DNA of 64,000 nt from Tetracentron sinense (GCA_015143295.1 CM026559.1:17746826-17810825); one strand, 5' to 3'. Counted from the stretch's first letter, positions 1-11,300 are shown. Made by a program: numbers and translations. The notes: generated by a model from the letters alone, not told the origin.

Positions 1-156
1 ATATTAGACCCATACTTCGGGTTTGTTCATTCAAATTGATCAGGAAATCAAGTTTGGGAATTAAAAACCTAATTTCCAATTGAGATGATTTGAGATACGA
101 TTGAACTATCAATTAATTGGATTTTTCCGACATGAATGAGGGGTTTAACTTGAAAT
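1..156 (+). repeat. Gypsy relic G1, left LTR fragment, first part
   Basis: Bases 1-156 match 7482-7637 of the right LTR of the same element. The LTR begins before the window. It is interrupted by the hAT-like insertion at 157 and resumes at 5402 after an adjacent MITE. Confidence 0.8.
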
Positions 157-1144
157 CAGGGGTGGAGCAAGGCGGCGAGGAGGGGCCACGGCCACCACAA
201 TTTTTTATTTTTTCAATATATAGTAGCATAATAAAATAAAAAATATATTTTTACTATTATCTATGTATAGTGACCCCCCCCGGGCAAAAAAAAAAAAAAA
301 AACCTTCAATTAGTTGACTATGTGGAAAGTTGGGTCCCTTCAAAAATTTGTAATTATTCTGAAAGGGAAAAAATCCCATACATGCCACGCGTCTGTAGCT
401 GCTCAGCTGGTAGAGGAATGATAGCACAACTCCACCTGTGAATGAGTCTGAGGGGGCGGGTGTGCACCCTGAAATAAGCTCCGATGATAAAGTCAGTATA
501 AGGCACAAGCACAGTATAAGGCACAAGGCACAAGCACAGTATAAGGCACAAGCACAGTATAAGGCACATAATAGTATAGAGATACTTATCGTGAGGGCAC
601 TGGGCATATGCACTTGAGGACGAGCTCTGGTGAGGCACTGTGTATATGCACTTGAGGACGAGCTCTGGTGTTATACTCTGGAGATAGTAGCTCAGGAGGC
701 ACAAAGAATATGGCCCAGACAACGTAGCTCTGATAATGTAGCTCAGAAGGCACTGACAACGTAGCTCAGAAGGCATTGACAATGTAGCTCACATAACTCG
801 GGCAAGGCACAGACAACGTAGCTCACATAGCTCGGACAAGGCACTGGCAACGTAGCTCACATAGCTCGAACAAGGCACTGGCAACGTATAGACAACGTAC
901 TCTGATAACGTAGCTCTAGCTCGGATAACATAGCTCTGATAACGTAGCTCTGACAACGTGCTCTGATAAGGCACAGACAACGCATGGACAACGTGCTCTG
1001 GTAACGTAGCTCTAGCTCTGATAACGTATACGTTGTGCATCCGTTGTGCAGCAGACAACGTGTACGTTGTACAGCTCATGAGGGGTACGCTGTACATCAA
1101 ACAACGGACAACGAGCTCGGCTTCTATGCGCAACACAACGTGAC

Positions 1145-1250
1145 AACGGATTCGGCACCATTCACAGCACAACGTATTCGGCACCATTCACAGCACAACG
1201 TATTCGGCACCATTCACAGCACAACGTATTCGGCACCATTCACAGCATCA
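1145..1250. repeat. 26-bp tandem array in R1 LTR
   Basis: The unit is ACAACGTATTCGGCACCATT plus CACAGC. About four copies are present here and two at the matching place in the other LTR (3925-3975), so the array expanded or contracted after insertion. Confidence 0.85.
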
Positions 1251-1494
1251 GGCACAAGTACATATGTGATTGCACTCATCAGATGATCAACTGCAAGGCC
1301 GTGCAAGTGGCCGTGTGACCATTCAGGGAGAGCATCAGGTGGACATGGCCTATTTGAGAGACCCCGGTGGCCACAAGCGATCGTGAAGCCATAAAGAGCA
1401 TCAAATAGCCGGAGAACACCAAAGGAAGATGAGAGAATCAGGGGAGTGGCCACCTGCACAGCACTTCGGGGGAGGGGTGTGAGTGACTCAAGCT

Positions 1495-1700
1495 TCTCAG
1501 ATCTCCCTTTTCCTCTTCCTCTTCCTCTTTCTCTTCCTCTTCTTCTTCTTCTTCTTCTCTTGATCTCCTCTCTTGCCTTTCGCACCATCCTCCTTGCCTT
1601 CAGCACCATCCTCCTTGCCTTTAGCACCATCCTCCTTTCTTTTAGCACCATCCTCCTTTCTTCTTCCTCTGCCCTTTCTCCCCTCTCCTCCTTTTCGTGC
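1495..1700. repeat. Pyrimidine-rich tract with 20-bp repeats
   Basis: A CTTCCTCTTCCT microsatellite is followed by repeats of AGCACCATCCTCCTTGCCTT. It is repeated in the other LTR at 4220-4400. The long open frames over it are by-products of low complexity. Confidence 0.85.
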
Positions 1701-1914
1701 CATCATCCCTTTCTCTCTCGTGATTCTTGCTTATTTACAGGCATTTTGAGTCATCATGACTTGTGCAGTCATGATAAGATCACCTGACAGATAACCCTCA
1801 AGTGAGCCAGCACATAGCCCAAGTGGGCTTATGACGGCTAAAATGTTAGCCAGAGTGAGAAATCCCTATTTTACCCCTTCTTTTTGCTCCTTTTTACGAA
1901 TTTTATCCGTTACA

Positions 1915-1930
1915 TTTAGCCCCTTCTCGG
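1915..1930 (-). other. R1 polypurine tract
   Basis: On the minus strand the sequence GAGAAGGGGCTAAA directly precedes the LTR start TGTAACGG. This is the expected position for plus-strand priming. Confidence 0.75.
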
Positions 1931-3126
1931 TGCCTTGAACTCCGTTCGAGGTGCCGAGAATACTCCATGGGTAAAATTCCCGAAAATGATACCTGGTCCG
2001 CAGACACTGATTGTGCTCCGTTCTCCGCTCTCTTCCGTTGTAGATGCTCCGTTGTCACTGATACGTTGTGCTTTCGCCAGCGAAGACGAGCTTGTATCAG
2101 CCCCTAGTCAGGTCAGAGCAATTGCTTCTCGTGCTCTCGTGCATAGTGCCTCAGAGCATGTGTTAGAGAGCACGGGAATGTACATGTATCACAACACCAA
2201 GAAAAATGAAGTCATTAGGTACTTCGAGCACGAGAAGGTGCACGAACACGTGAAGATGCATGAGCATAGAGATTCACTTGATAAGCACAGAAATTCACTT
2301 GATAAACACTGAGATTCACTTGATAAACACACAGATGAGTTTGCAGTAAAAACCATCATAAATATAGACAAATGCTATCTCACGCGAATGACTCGTAATG
2401 GGGCATCATGACACCATGCTCAGATAACATTGCATGAGGATAAGCCAATTGGTCGCTTAACGGACAATGCATCTGACTGAGTCACAGAGGTCCCGTAGTG
2501 AGCATCATGCTTAGATATGTGTTGAACCGCGTGGTAAGACACCTTGCTCGGATGACATGTCATCAAGAAGCTACAAGTGTCCCATCACCGTATTCAGACA
2601 TATCAGATAAGACATCACTTGACATTGCACTCACGATGTTTTTTACTTGATATGACACTAGTCGCTTCTCTTGATCCTTCACTTGATAAGTCACTTCGAT
2701 AATTCACTTGATAGGCTGATAATTCACTCGATAATTCACTTGATATTGAAAATTCACTAGAGCATGCATAAGTCACTTCGAAATTCACTTGATATTGAAA
2801 ATTCACTAGAGCATGCACTGGACAGTTCACTTGATATTGAAAATTCACTAGAGCATGCACTGGACAGTTCACTTGATAAATCACTTGAGAATGCACTCGA
2901 TAATTCACTTGATAAAGCACTCGATAATTACCTCTTGATTGTTGTCATGCAGTGAAAGCCCCATTCAGACGTAGAGGATGATCGTCATTTGTGATTGTCT
3001 AAGCCCCTTTGCCTCATTCTCAATTGTTCCCACAGACAACGTTACCATGGATTTAGCACTATTCACAGCACAACGCGACAATGGATTTCCCACAGACAAC
3101 GTAGCTCTTTTCCACAGAGGGTTGAA

Positions 3127-3144
3127 TTCCCACAGACGGCGCCA
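3127..3144 (-). other. R1 primer-binding site
   Basis: On the minus strand TGGCGCCGTCTGTGGGAA lies three bases after the 5' LTR end. It starts with the required TGG (complement of tRNA CCA) and resembles primer sites of plant gypsy elements. Confidence 0.85.
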
Positions 3145-3147
3145 ATT

Positions 3148-4634
3148 TGAAAGGGAAAAAATCCCGTACATGCCACGCGTCTGTAGCTGCTCAGCTGGTA
3201 GAGGAATGATAGCACAACTCCACCTGTGAATGAGTCTGAGGGGGCAGGTGTGCACCCTGAAATAAGCTCCGATGATAAAGTCAGTATAAGGCACAAGCAC
3301 AGTATAAGGCACAAGGCACAAGCACAGTATAAGGCACATAATAGTATAGAGATACTTATCGTGAGGGCACTGGGCATATGCACTTGAGGACGAGCTCTGG
3401 TGAGGCACTGTGTATATGCACTTGAGGACGAGCTCTGGTGTTATACTCTGGAGATAGTAGCTCAGGAGGCACAAAGAATATGGCCCAAACAACGTAGCTC
3501 TGATAACGTAGCTCAGAAGGCACTGACAATGTAGCTCACATAACTCGGGCAAGGCACAGACAACGTAGCTCACATAGCTCGGACAAGGCACTGGCAACGT
3601 AGCTCACATAGCTCGAACAAGGCACTGGCAACGTATAGACAACGTACTCTGATAACATAGCTCTAGCTCGGATAACATAGCTCTGATAACGTAGCTCTGA
3701 CAACGTGCTCTGATAAGGCACAGACAACGCATGGACAACGTGCTCTGGTAACGTAGCTCTAGCTCGGATAAGGCACTGGCAACGTAGCTCTAGCTCTGAT
3801 AACGTATACGTTGTGCATCCGTTGTGCAGCAGACAACGTGTATGTTGTACAGCTCACAACGGATACGCTGTACATCAGACAACGGACAACGAGCTCGGCT
3901 TCTATGCGCAACACAACGTGACAACGGATTTGGCACCATTCACAGCACAACGTATTCGGCACCATTCACAGCATCAGGCACAAGTACATGTGTGATTGCA
4001 CTCATCAGATGATCAACTGCAAGGCCGTGCAAGTGGCCGTGTGACCATTCAGGAAGAGCATCAGGCGGACATGGCCTATTTGAGAGACCCCAGTGGCCAC
4101 AAGCGATCGTGAAGCCATAAAGAGCATCAAATAGCCGGAGAACACCAAAGGAAGATGAGAGAATCAGGGGAGTGGCCACCTGCACAACACTTCGGGGGAG
4201 GGGTGTGAGTGACTCAAGCTTCTCAGATCTCCCTCTTCCTCTTCCTCTTCTTCTTCTTCTTCTTCTTCTTCTCTTGATCTCCTCTCTTGCCTTTCGCACC
4301 ATCCTCTTTGCCTTTAGCACCATCCTCCTTGCCTTTAGCACCATCCTCCTTTCTTTTAGCACCATCCTCCTTTCTTCTTCCTCTGCCCTTTCTCCCCTCT
4401 CTTCCTTTTCGTGCCATCATCCCTTTCTCTCTCGTGATTCTTGCTTATTTACAGGCATTTTGAGTCATCATGACTTGTGCAGTCATGATAAGATCACCTG
4501 ACAGATAACACTCAAGTGAGCCAGCACATAGCCCAAGTGGGCTTATGACGGCTAAAATGTTAGAATTTGCCAGAGTGAGAAATCCCTATTTTACCCCTTC
4601 TTTTTGCTCCTTTTTACGAATTTTATCCGTTACA
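3148..4634 (-). repeat. R1 5' LTR
   Basis: This is the partner of 360-1914, with the same terminal TG/CA and the same internal repeat families. It would hold the promoter on the minus strand. Confidence 0.9.
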
Positions 4635-4689
4635 TATTCTGTATGCATAATAGAAAAAATTAAACATAATTAACTTTATTTAGAACAAT

Positions 4690-4945
4690 TGTTAATTTTA
4701 TTTAGCCGACCCGCATTAGGTTGGATAGTCGAATGCCCGTTCACATGACCCTTTTACTCCTTTTAACTATGGTTAAATTGAACTAAATTAAGGTTAATAA
4801 TTTTTTTTAAAACCAAGGTTGGATAGATGAACCCTAGGGGTGAGTGAATCTTAACCACAGTTGGTGGGTGTTAAGAAGAGGGCGTGGACCAATGAGGACC
4901 GGCATTCAGCTACATAGCTGAATGTGTAGTCTGCTATCTTATTTC
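4690..4945 (+). repeat. MITE-like repeat M1, copy 1
   Basis: It is homologous in inverted orientation to 34845-35080, sharing the CCTAGGGGTGAGTGAATCTTAA core and GGACCAATGAGGACCG. Short hairpins lie near the ends, for example GCATTCAGC...GCTGAATG at 4901-4926. It sits inside the hAT-like element, as the second copy sits inside another hAT-like element. Confidence 0.6.
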
Positions 4946-5160
4946 CTTTTATTTATACAATGGCTCTCTCAAAAGGGGCATGTTACTGGACCTTTATTAG
5001 AATGTAACATTGACAAATTTTATGACAACAATGGACTCATCACTCAAAAAAAAATATCTTGAGGGCTACACCCCCGAACCCCCTACCCTCAAATCCATTA
5101 ATTTTCTTGATACATGTACACCCCCCCCCCCCAAAGGCTGCCCCTGCTTGGAATACCTTA

Positions 5161-5398
5161 TGGGGCGTTTGGATTGGATTTTATTAGCCAAAAATCAATT
5201 ATGATAAAATTGATTATGTAGAAATTAATGGTCAAATAATCATTTTTTCAAATAATAGTGTTTGGAGGATACAAAGTTGAGTCTCTCAACTTCCTATTCT
5301 CCAAACACTATTATTTGAAAAAATGATTATTTGACCATTAATTTCTACATAATCAATTTTATCAGAATTAATTTTTAAAATACAATCCAAATGCCACC
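5161..5398. mobile_element. Tourist-like (PIF/Harbinger) foldback MITE
   Basis: This 238-bp element is almost wholly an inverted repeat. Arms from 5161 and 5398 inward share GATAAAATTGATTATGTAGA and beyond. The tip is a small palindrome around AAGTTGAGTCTCTCAACTT. Ends TGGGGCGTTTGGATT and GGTGGCATTTGGATT with TTA on both sides (5158-5160, 5399-5401) fit the Tourist group. Confidence 0.85.
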
Positions 5399-5401
5399 TT
5401 A

Positions 5402-5718
5402 GTATTTCCAGTAGTAGCAGTTTTTTATTTGAAATATTCTAGTCTAGTTTTCTGGAATAGTGGAAAATTGTTGAAATTTACAGAATTGCCAATCACTTTG
5501 AATTAACCTTGAATATTCAATCCTTGTCGGATTTAACTTCAGATTTGAACAGTGGACACATTGAATCATCTAGAGTCTGCTCCTAAAATTTCTGAATTTT
5601 TGGATGACTGGAAACTACCAAACTGCCCTTGCCGAAATTCTAGTATGAACGGGAATTGTTTTGGTAAAGGTAGATCTTCCTTGTTATAAGTAAGGCTATT
5701 GCTTCCACATTTCCACCA
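5402..5718 (+). repeat. Gypsy relic G1, left LTR, second part
   Basis: It matches 7656-7975 of the right LTR. It ends ...CCACCA just before a methionine-tRNA-type primer site. Confidence 0.85.
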
Positions 5719-6798
5719 AATTGGTATCAAAGCGAAACCTAAAATCGCATATTTATTTATTTCTATTCAATGTTATAAACTTATAATTGAAAAGAGAATA
5801 TTTTGGGATGACGTGCATTAATGACGAAGATGTACTTGGAAAGGAAGGGACCTATAGTTACTAGGGAAGTGCAAAGGATTTTGACATCATCAAAAGAGGC
5901 TGCATATGAAGATTAGTTTTGTACCAAATTCTTCCATACTAATGTACGATATGGGGACCAAGTTGTTAAGCTTGTTATTAATGATGGAAGCAACATGAAT
6001 TTTGTTTCTGATTTGATTGTTAACAAGTTAAAGCAGATGCGGAAGCACCTAAACCCTACACAGCCGTGTGGGTTAAGGATGGTTCTCTTTTGCTTATAAA
6101 GCAATGCTTGATCCCTTTTGCCCTTTGCCAGCGATATGTCGACTCCATTTAGTGTGATGTAATGTTTTAGAGTTTGCTCACATCTTGTTTGGATAACCAT
6201 GACTTTATGACAGTGAAGTGCAACATGGCAATGAACCAAATGCTTACACTTATTTTACGAGGGACGTAAGACAATTGTTACTTATGAGAGGTCCGAGTCT
6301 CTTATAAAGCCAACAACACCAAAAATAGTTGCAGATGCCATTTGCTTGCAACAACAACCATTGATTCCAGATTCTACTCCAGATGAACAGGAAGACACTA
6401 TTGAATAGTTAGAACATTAGAGAGATTTTTTTATGAATGATCACAACCAGCATTGATTGGACCGACAAATGAATCCGAGAAGGATGAGACCGTGCCTAAG
6501 ACAGAAGTTGCGTTAATTGTTAACATGGAAGATCTTATTGAAAATGTTGATATGAAGGAACACTCTGAAGTATGTTGAAATTATATCAGTAGATCTTACT
6601 GAATTTATCATCCTTGAAAATACAATGATGATAGCGAGATGTTGGGAATGCACAAGTACAAGTTTGCAAGCTTTATACTTGTTTGATCAAGCAAGAGGGA
6701 AATTTACTTCAGAAGCTTGCAATGGAAGCATGGACCAGGTATTTTGATGCATCAAAGCATTAGAACTCGAGGTCGAGTTGTTTCCAACAAGGAGGGAT
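5719..6798 (+). pseudogene. G1 internal region with aspartic protease relic
   Basis: Only about 1.1 kb of internal sequence remains. From about 5905 to 6230 the plus strand reads like the retropepsin segment of plant gypsy polyproteins: VVKLVINDGSNMNFVSD stands where an IDGGS-type active site is expected, followed by a HxNPTQP stretch and later a CDV motif. An in-frame stop (about 6150) and frameshifts interrupt it. Reverse transcriptase and integrase are missing. A purine tract (6790-6798) precedes the right LTR. Family assignment is by motif order and is moderately sure. Confidence 0.65.
5722..5733 (+). other. G1 primer-binding site
   Basis: TGGTATCAAAGC is the initiator-methionine tRNA primer site with one change. 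It lies four bases after the LTR end and sets the element on the plus strand. Confidence 0.85.
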
Positions 6799-7975
6799 TG
6801 ATGCAAGATCTTAATCGTATTAAGAAGCCCAATTAATTACCAGTTTTCTATTGTGGGTCCTACCTAGACCCAATCGCTTAAGGTTGTACAACAAGTGGCT
6901 ATCATCTTGTTGTTAATTTAGACATTTTTACTTTAGGCTTAAGTCAAGAGTCAAAGCTAGCCCATTAGTTAGAGTCTCTGTTCTAATTAGGAATTCTAGT
7001 TAAGACTCTTTGATTTTGCTTTATATAGTAATTTTTGAAATTACAATAAACAGAAAATTCTGGATGAGTCATTAGAAGCTTATTTTAATTAACAGTCATT
7101 TATTTTTCGTAGATCTCTTTGTTTAGAAGTAGTTTATTCTTTAAATTAGTTAAGAAAATAAGAGTCTTTTGATAGGATTTTCTATGTCTGAATTAGAATA
7201 GGAAACCCTATAAATTATGGCACCTATATAGAGGTAGCCATGCATTGTGTCTTTTCCTTAGTTTTTGGAATATTGAGTTATTGATGAATGAGAGCTTGGG
7301 TTCTTTTGGTTGAACAAATTCTTCTTTTACTATTTGCTGCTATCATATATTTACTTCAAATCAATTCTTGTGGTGATTGAAGTAAGGTTTTCGAAGGAGT
7401 TTCACATTGTTGAAATTCAAGTGAGGGTTTAAAGTTTTTGTAGCTTTTGAATTCTGTACATGCATTGAGGAAGCCACATCTTATATTAGACCTATAATTA
7501 GGGTTTGTTCATTCCAATTGAGGAGATCAAGTTTGGGAATTAAAAACCATAGTTTCCAATTGAGATAGTTCAGGATTTGATTGAACTTCCAATTAATTGA
7601 TTTTTTCCAAATTGATTAAGGGGTTTAACTTGGAATACACTCCCTAGAGGCCTAGAGTATTTCCAGTGATAGTCGTTTTTGATTTGGAATATTCTAGTCT
7701 AATTTTCTGTAATAGTGACAAGTTGCTGAAATTTATAGAACTGCTACTGTCACTTTTAATTAACCTAGGAAAATTCAATCCTTATCGGATTAACTTCAGA
7801 TTGGTTAGTAAACACGTTGAACCATCTAGAGTCTACTCCAAAATTTTCAGAAATTTTGGACAACTAGAAATGACCAAATTGCCCCCACCGAAATTCTGGT
7901 CTGAAAGGCAATTGTTTTGGTAAAGGTATATCTTTATTATTATAAAGTAAGGCTATTACTTCCGCACTTGCACCA
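6799..7975 (+). repeat. G1 right LTR
   Basis: It starts TGATGCAAG after a purine tract and ends GCACCA. Its second half (7482-7975) matches 1-156 and 5402-5718. It has no insertion where the left copy is interrupted, so it shows the original target sequence of the hAT element. Confidence 0.8.
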
Positions 7976-8274
7976 AGTGGGCATAATTATTAATAACAAT
8001 TCATTTTTCACTTAAATCCACATTGTTAGCATCATTATGCAAGACACTTCAAATGCGTGCCATTTAGACTGGTGGGAGAACTAGAGGAAACATATTTTAC
8101 ATTCTATTGCTGATTTGGTTTGATTCCAAGCATGCCCTTTCATGTTCAATGCAACCATGATTTAAATAATGAATTCCAGTAGAGATCTAATCTACAATAA
8201 GCCTTGAAAGTTTAAACATGATACAAAGACAAGTGCAAGGTTGGAATTAAAAACAGATGGTAATTTGATTATAC
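7976..8274. other. Intron sequence downstream of exon H
   Basis: It holds the donor GTATAA of exon H and AT-rich intron sequence. No further exon is recognised here or up to base 1. Confidence 0.6.
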
Positions 8275-8367
8275 CTTCGGGGGAATAAAAGTAGGAAGCT
8301 TGTCATCCTTTCTTCGATTGAGAAGTTTCTTCCCAAGAATTTCAAAACCTCCAATATCATTTATCCA
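8275..8367 (-). CDS. Activase-like exon H
   Basis: This is a 93-nt exon of exactly 31 codons with acceptor TTGTAG and donor GTATAA. It begins [20 protein letters not shown] and ends FIPPK. This corresponds to the activase segment KW-(I/V)-x-x-x-G...GKKLLN that follows sensor 2. The alignment with the tryptophan directly after exon G's SISK is exact. The final exon(s), expected to carry the last C-terminal helix, are not found between 1 and 8274. Confidence 0.87.
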
Positions 8368-11300
8368 CTACAAATTAAAAGGAAGAGGATGATTTTATGC
8401 ATTAAACGGTTAGCATTGAATTGCCAAGGAAGAGATAGAGTCATCAAATTTAACTCATACTTCCCAAGTAATTTAATCACAACATAGCCAGTCATTAGAG
8501 ATAATCTTTAAAAGAGTTTAGCTATTGAGTTGAGAAGGAAATGAGCTGTAGTCATTTCAAATTCTATTGATTAACTTCCTTCTTTGCCACTCGCCAATAT
8601 AAAATAATAGAATCATTTTTGTAGACAGATGTTAGCAAGAATTCATGTCCAGGTGTTATAGAGTACCTTACTGATGCAGATCTAACATCGAAGCATCGAA
8701 TCACAAGTTCAAAAGGCATGATCAGAGAATTTGATTATCAAACATGCAAGAGCACCCTGAAACCAGATGCAGAATCTGCAAATAGTCCCTAGTCAATCAA
8801 GCAAATCTGCACTTCCAGATGTCCTATTGAGGTAAAATTTCTGCTGTGGAAAGATCTAAGAGTCTAATATTAGTCTCTGAAATTTGAGAATGATTGATGC
8901 TTCATGCTAGTATGGTTTTGATCAGAAATTTGAGTGGATTTTGATTTTTGAAGGCTGTCAGCCTGTAAATATTTCGGACTCTGGTACATGGTTAAAAGGT
9001 TGGCTGTTTGGCCTCAAACTTGGTAGGGTGTGTTGCATAGAGGAGTATAGCCTAAGGTTAAAATTTCATTAACTTTGAGGGGAAAATAAGCTAGAGTATG
9101 TGTTTCTGAGTTGAAATGATTCTACCCTTGGTACCTAGGGTAAAGAGTATACTCAGAAATATCATATCGTGCAGTGGATCAAAGAGGGAGGGGGTCTTGG
9201 TATAATACTGCTCAGCGAAATGAATAAAGCTTTATTAGGGAGATTGATTGTGGAGATTTGGGAAGAGGAGAATATTCAGTGAAGGAAGATGACTGAATGA
9301 AAGTATTGGTATAAGAATATATGGGAAAGCAAAGAGATAAAGACAAGTAGTGGAGTGGGCCAGGGGAAGGGGATTCAAAAGGTAAAGCGTAGTTTTTATC
9401 AAAAACATTCAGTTGCAACAGGAGAAAGGTACTGATATCAACTCTTGGAAGGATATGTGGTGCAAACAGACATAATTGAAGAGTGATTTCAGACACATTT
9501 AATTAGCCAAAGATAAGCAGGCCACGGTTGCAAGATGTTATTTGACAGTTGCATGGAAGATAATATGGGATCATGTGCTTAGAAGGAACGTGAATGATTG
9601 TAAAAATTCCTACATCTTGATCCTTATTCAGTGTCTTTATCTAACCCAACAAACTAATGAGAATGTTGAGATATGACTAGGGCTGTAAACGGATGGGGAT
9701 TTTATCTGTATCTGATTCGTATCAGAATCCATTTAGTCGGATGATTATCCGAATAGGTATCCGGTGGAGCGAATTCAAATAGTAAAATTACTATCCGTTT
9801 ATAATCGGATACTAGTATATCCGATCCGATAAATATCCGTTCGATTATATGATATATTTTAAATTTATAAAATTAATATTACCTTTAAAATATATTTTTT
9901 AAATACAAATTTATATATTTTACATTTTTAAATATTATTTTACAGTTTTTAAAACTTTTTAAAAAGTAATCGGTTTATTCGGAGTCGGATATTTGAATAT
10001 ATAATCGGATATGAATTCGGATATACCACTATCCGCTTTGTTTATAGCCTTAGATATGACCTTATTGTAGCTATAGATACACCATATCATGTCATTAACA
10101 TAGTGACAAAGTCGGAGTTCAAGAATAATTCGGCAGGGATCAAGTTTGGAAAATTCGGAAAAATTCCGGAAAAAAATAAAAAGTAAATTAATAATTATAA
10201 AAATATACGGAACAATTTGATTAAAATATATACAAAAAAAGTAATTGTCTTGAATAAATCAGGAATAATTCGGGAAATTCAGGAATAATTCGTTAAAAAC
10301 GAGAATAATTCGGAAAAACGCTGTTTTTTTTTTTTTAATTCGCGATTTAAACGCCGAATGATTCGGCAACTCCAAAATTCACGAATAAAACGCGCATTTT
10401 AAAAAAAAACGGCGTTTTTTTGTTACCCTGATCATTAAGGGCATTATTGCAATCCTCATTTATAAGTGATATCAATAACAAAAATGGGGAAAACAGTCCA
10501 TAAGCTCTCTCTAATTTTTTTTTATTGGTAGCTTTCTCTATTCTTTTCTTTATCTTCTCTGTTCTTCTTCTAGGGTTTTCACTTTCTACATGGTATCAAA
10601 GCAAACTATGATCATGATATCAAGAAGTATTGCAAGCAACACAAAAAGGGATCGGAAAACTGCTGATGTCAGCCGACCATACGGCTGATGTCAGCAACCA
10701 TACAGACAATGGTTCCCTTCCATGGAAAAATTGTATCAAGTGTGACTATGTGAGGGAATGTTTTATCAGGAATTATGAATATTTTGTGGAATCTTTGGAT
10801 GAAGTTTAGATGGTTTTTTGTCACTCGAAGTGTTTTGCGAGGAAAAAAAAAACATTTTTTGAGATTATTATTGGTATGATCTGCTAAGGCTTTTTTGTTG
10901 GGGTAAATTGCTATAGTTTGATGTGATTTAATATTTCAAAATTATCGTAAACATGTTTGGTGAAGTTACGTGAATGATTGAAGTTGGGATGATGATTTTT
11001 CTCACTTAGAATGTCATTTTTTTAGGCTTTTGTGGTGCTAAAATCATAGTTTGAGATTTAGTTGATCTATGGAGATTTAATAGAGTATTTAAAGGTTGTT
11101 TTTGGATATTATCATCAATATAATTGAAGGTGGGTCTGAAGCAACTTCTAAGGTGTCCGGGAATTCCAGTTCAATGCCTACAACAAGTAGTTATGGTGAA
11201 ACACTAGTGTGCACATCACAATTGTGAGGTTGGATGACACTAAATTCCTTGAATGGTCTTAATTCGCTAAGATGCATATTGGACAGCCCAAGCTGGCAGA

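Larger units (their letters stand above)
360..1914 (-). repeat. R1 3' LTR
   Basis: On the minus strand it starts TGTAACGG and ends CCCTTTCA. It holds many short degenerate repeats built on ACAACGTAGCTC and GATAAGGCACAG (about 700-1020), a 26-bp tandem array (1145-1250) and a pyrimidine-rich tract (1495-1700). It is 68 bp longer than the other LTR, largely from array copy number. Confidence 0.9.
1915..3147 (-). repeat. R1 internal region, non-coding, repeat-built
   Basis: It has no retroviral-type domains. The middle (about 2265-2935) consists of repeats around AATTCACTTGATAA, including about three copies of a ~42-bp unit with GATATTGAAAATTCACTAGA (2728-2875). The segment near 2985-3120 contains ACAACGTAGCTC-like motifs similar to the LTR. 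Confidence 0.8.
360..4634 (-). mobile_element. Complete non-autonomous LTR retrotransposon (R1, LARD-like)
   Basis: Two near-identical LTRs (360-1914, 1555 bp; 3148-4634, 1487 bp) flank a 1233-bp internal region. The 5-bp duplication TATTC lies at 355-359 and 4635-4639. The binding site beside the right LTR and the purine tract beside the left LTR place the coding sense on the minus strand. No gag or pol is present, so it must have been mobilised by proteins from another element. The TGGCGCC primer site is of the type found in several plant Ty3/gypsy lineages. Confidence 0.9.
157..5146. mobile_element. hAT-like DNA transposon carrying a nested LTR element
   Basis: The ends are CAGGGGTGGAGCAAGG on the left and, read inward from the right, CAGGGGCAGCCTTTGG. 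They are flanked by 8-bp duplications, CTTGAAAT (149-156) and CTTGGAAT (5147-5154). The uninterrupted right LTR of G1 shows the empty site with a single cttggaat (about 7630-7637). Without the nested LTR retrotransposon the element is about 0.7 kb, so it is non-autonomous; no transposase is visible. Homopolymers occur near both ends. Confidence 0.78.
9664..10590 (+). repeat. Copia-like LTR (C2) with two insertions
   Basis: It starts TGTTGAGATATG and ends TTTCTACA, directly followed by a methionine-tRNA primer site. Two hAT-type elements (9678-10052 and 10099-10430) interrupt it, leaving an LTR of about 200 bp. No matching second LTR was found. Confidence 0.65.

Noticed and set aside
257..1200. 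Long minus-strand frames with cysteine-rich repeats (CALYCACALYC type) near the left edge
   Set aside because: They lie wholly inside the R1 LTR and are created by its short tandem repeats. The same frames occur in the second LTR.
1446..1787. Frame rich in Leu/Ser with apparent signal peptide, and its basic Lys/Arg-rich mirror
   Set aside because: Both are translations of the CTTCCT microsatellite. There is no splice or start context, and they are repeated in the other LTR.
2265..2935. Regular repeats that might suggest a CRISPR array
   Set aside because: The units are contiguous, degenerate and without unique spacers, and they sit inside a plant LTR retrotransposon.
5719..6798. G1 internal region as a host protease gene
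   Set aside because: It lies between LTRs and directly after a retroviral-type primer site, and it is broken by stops.
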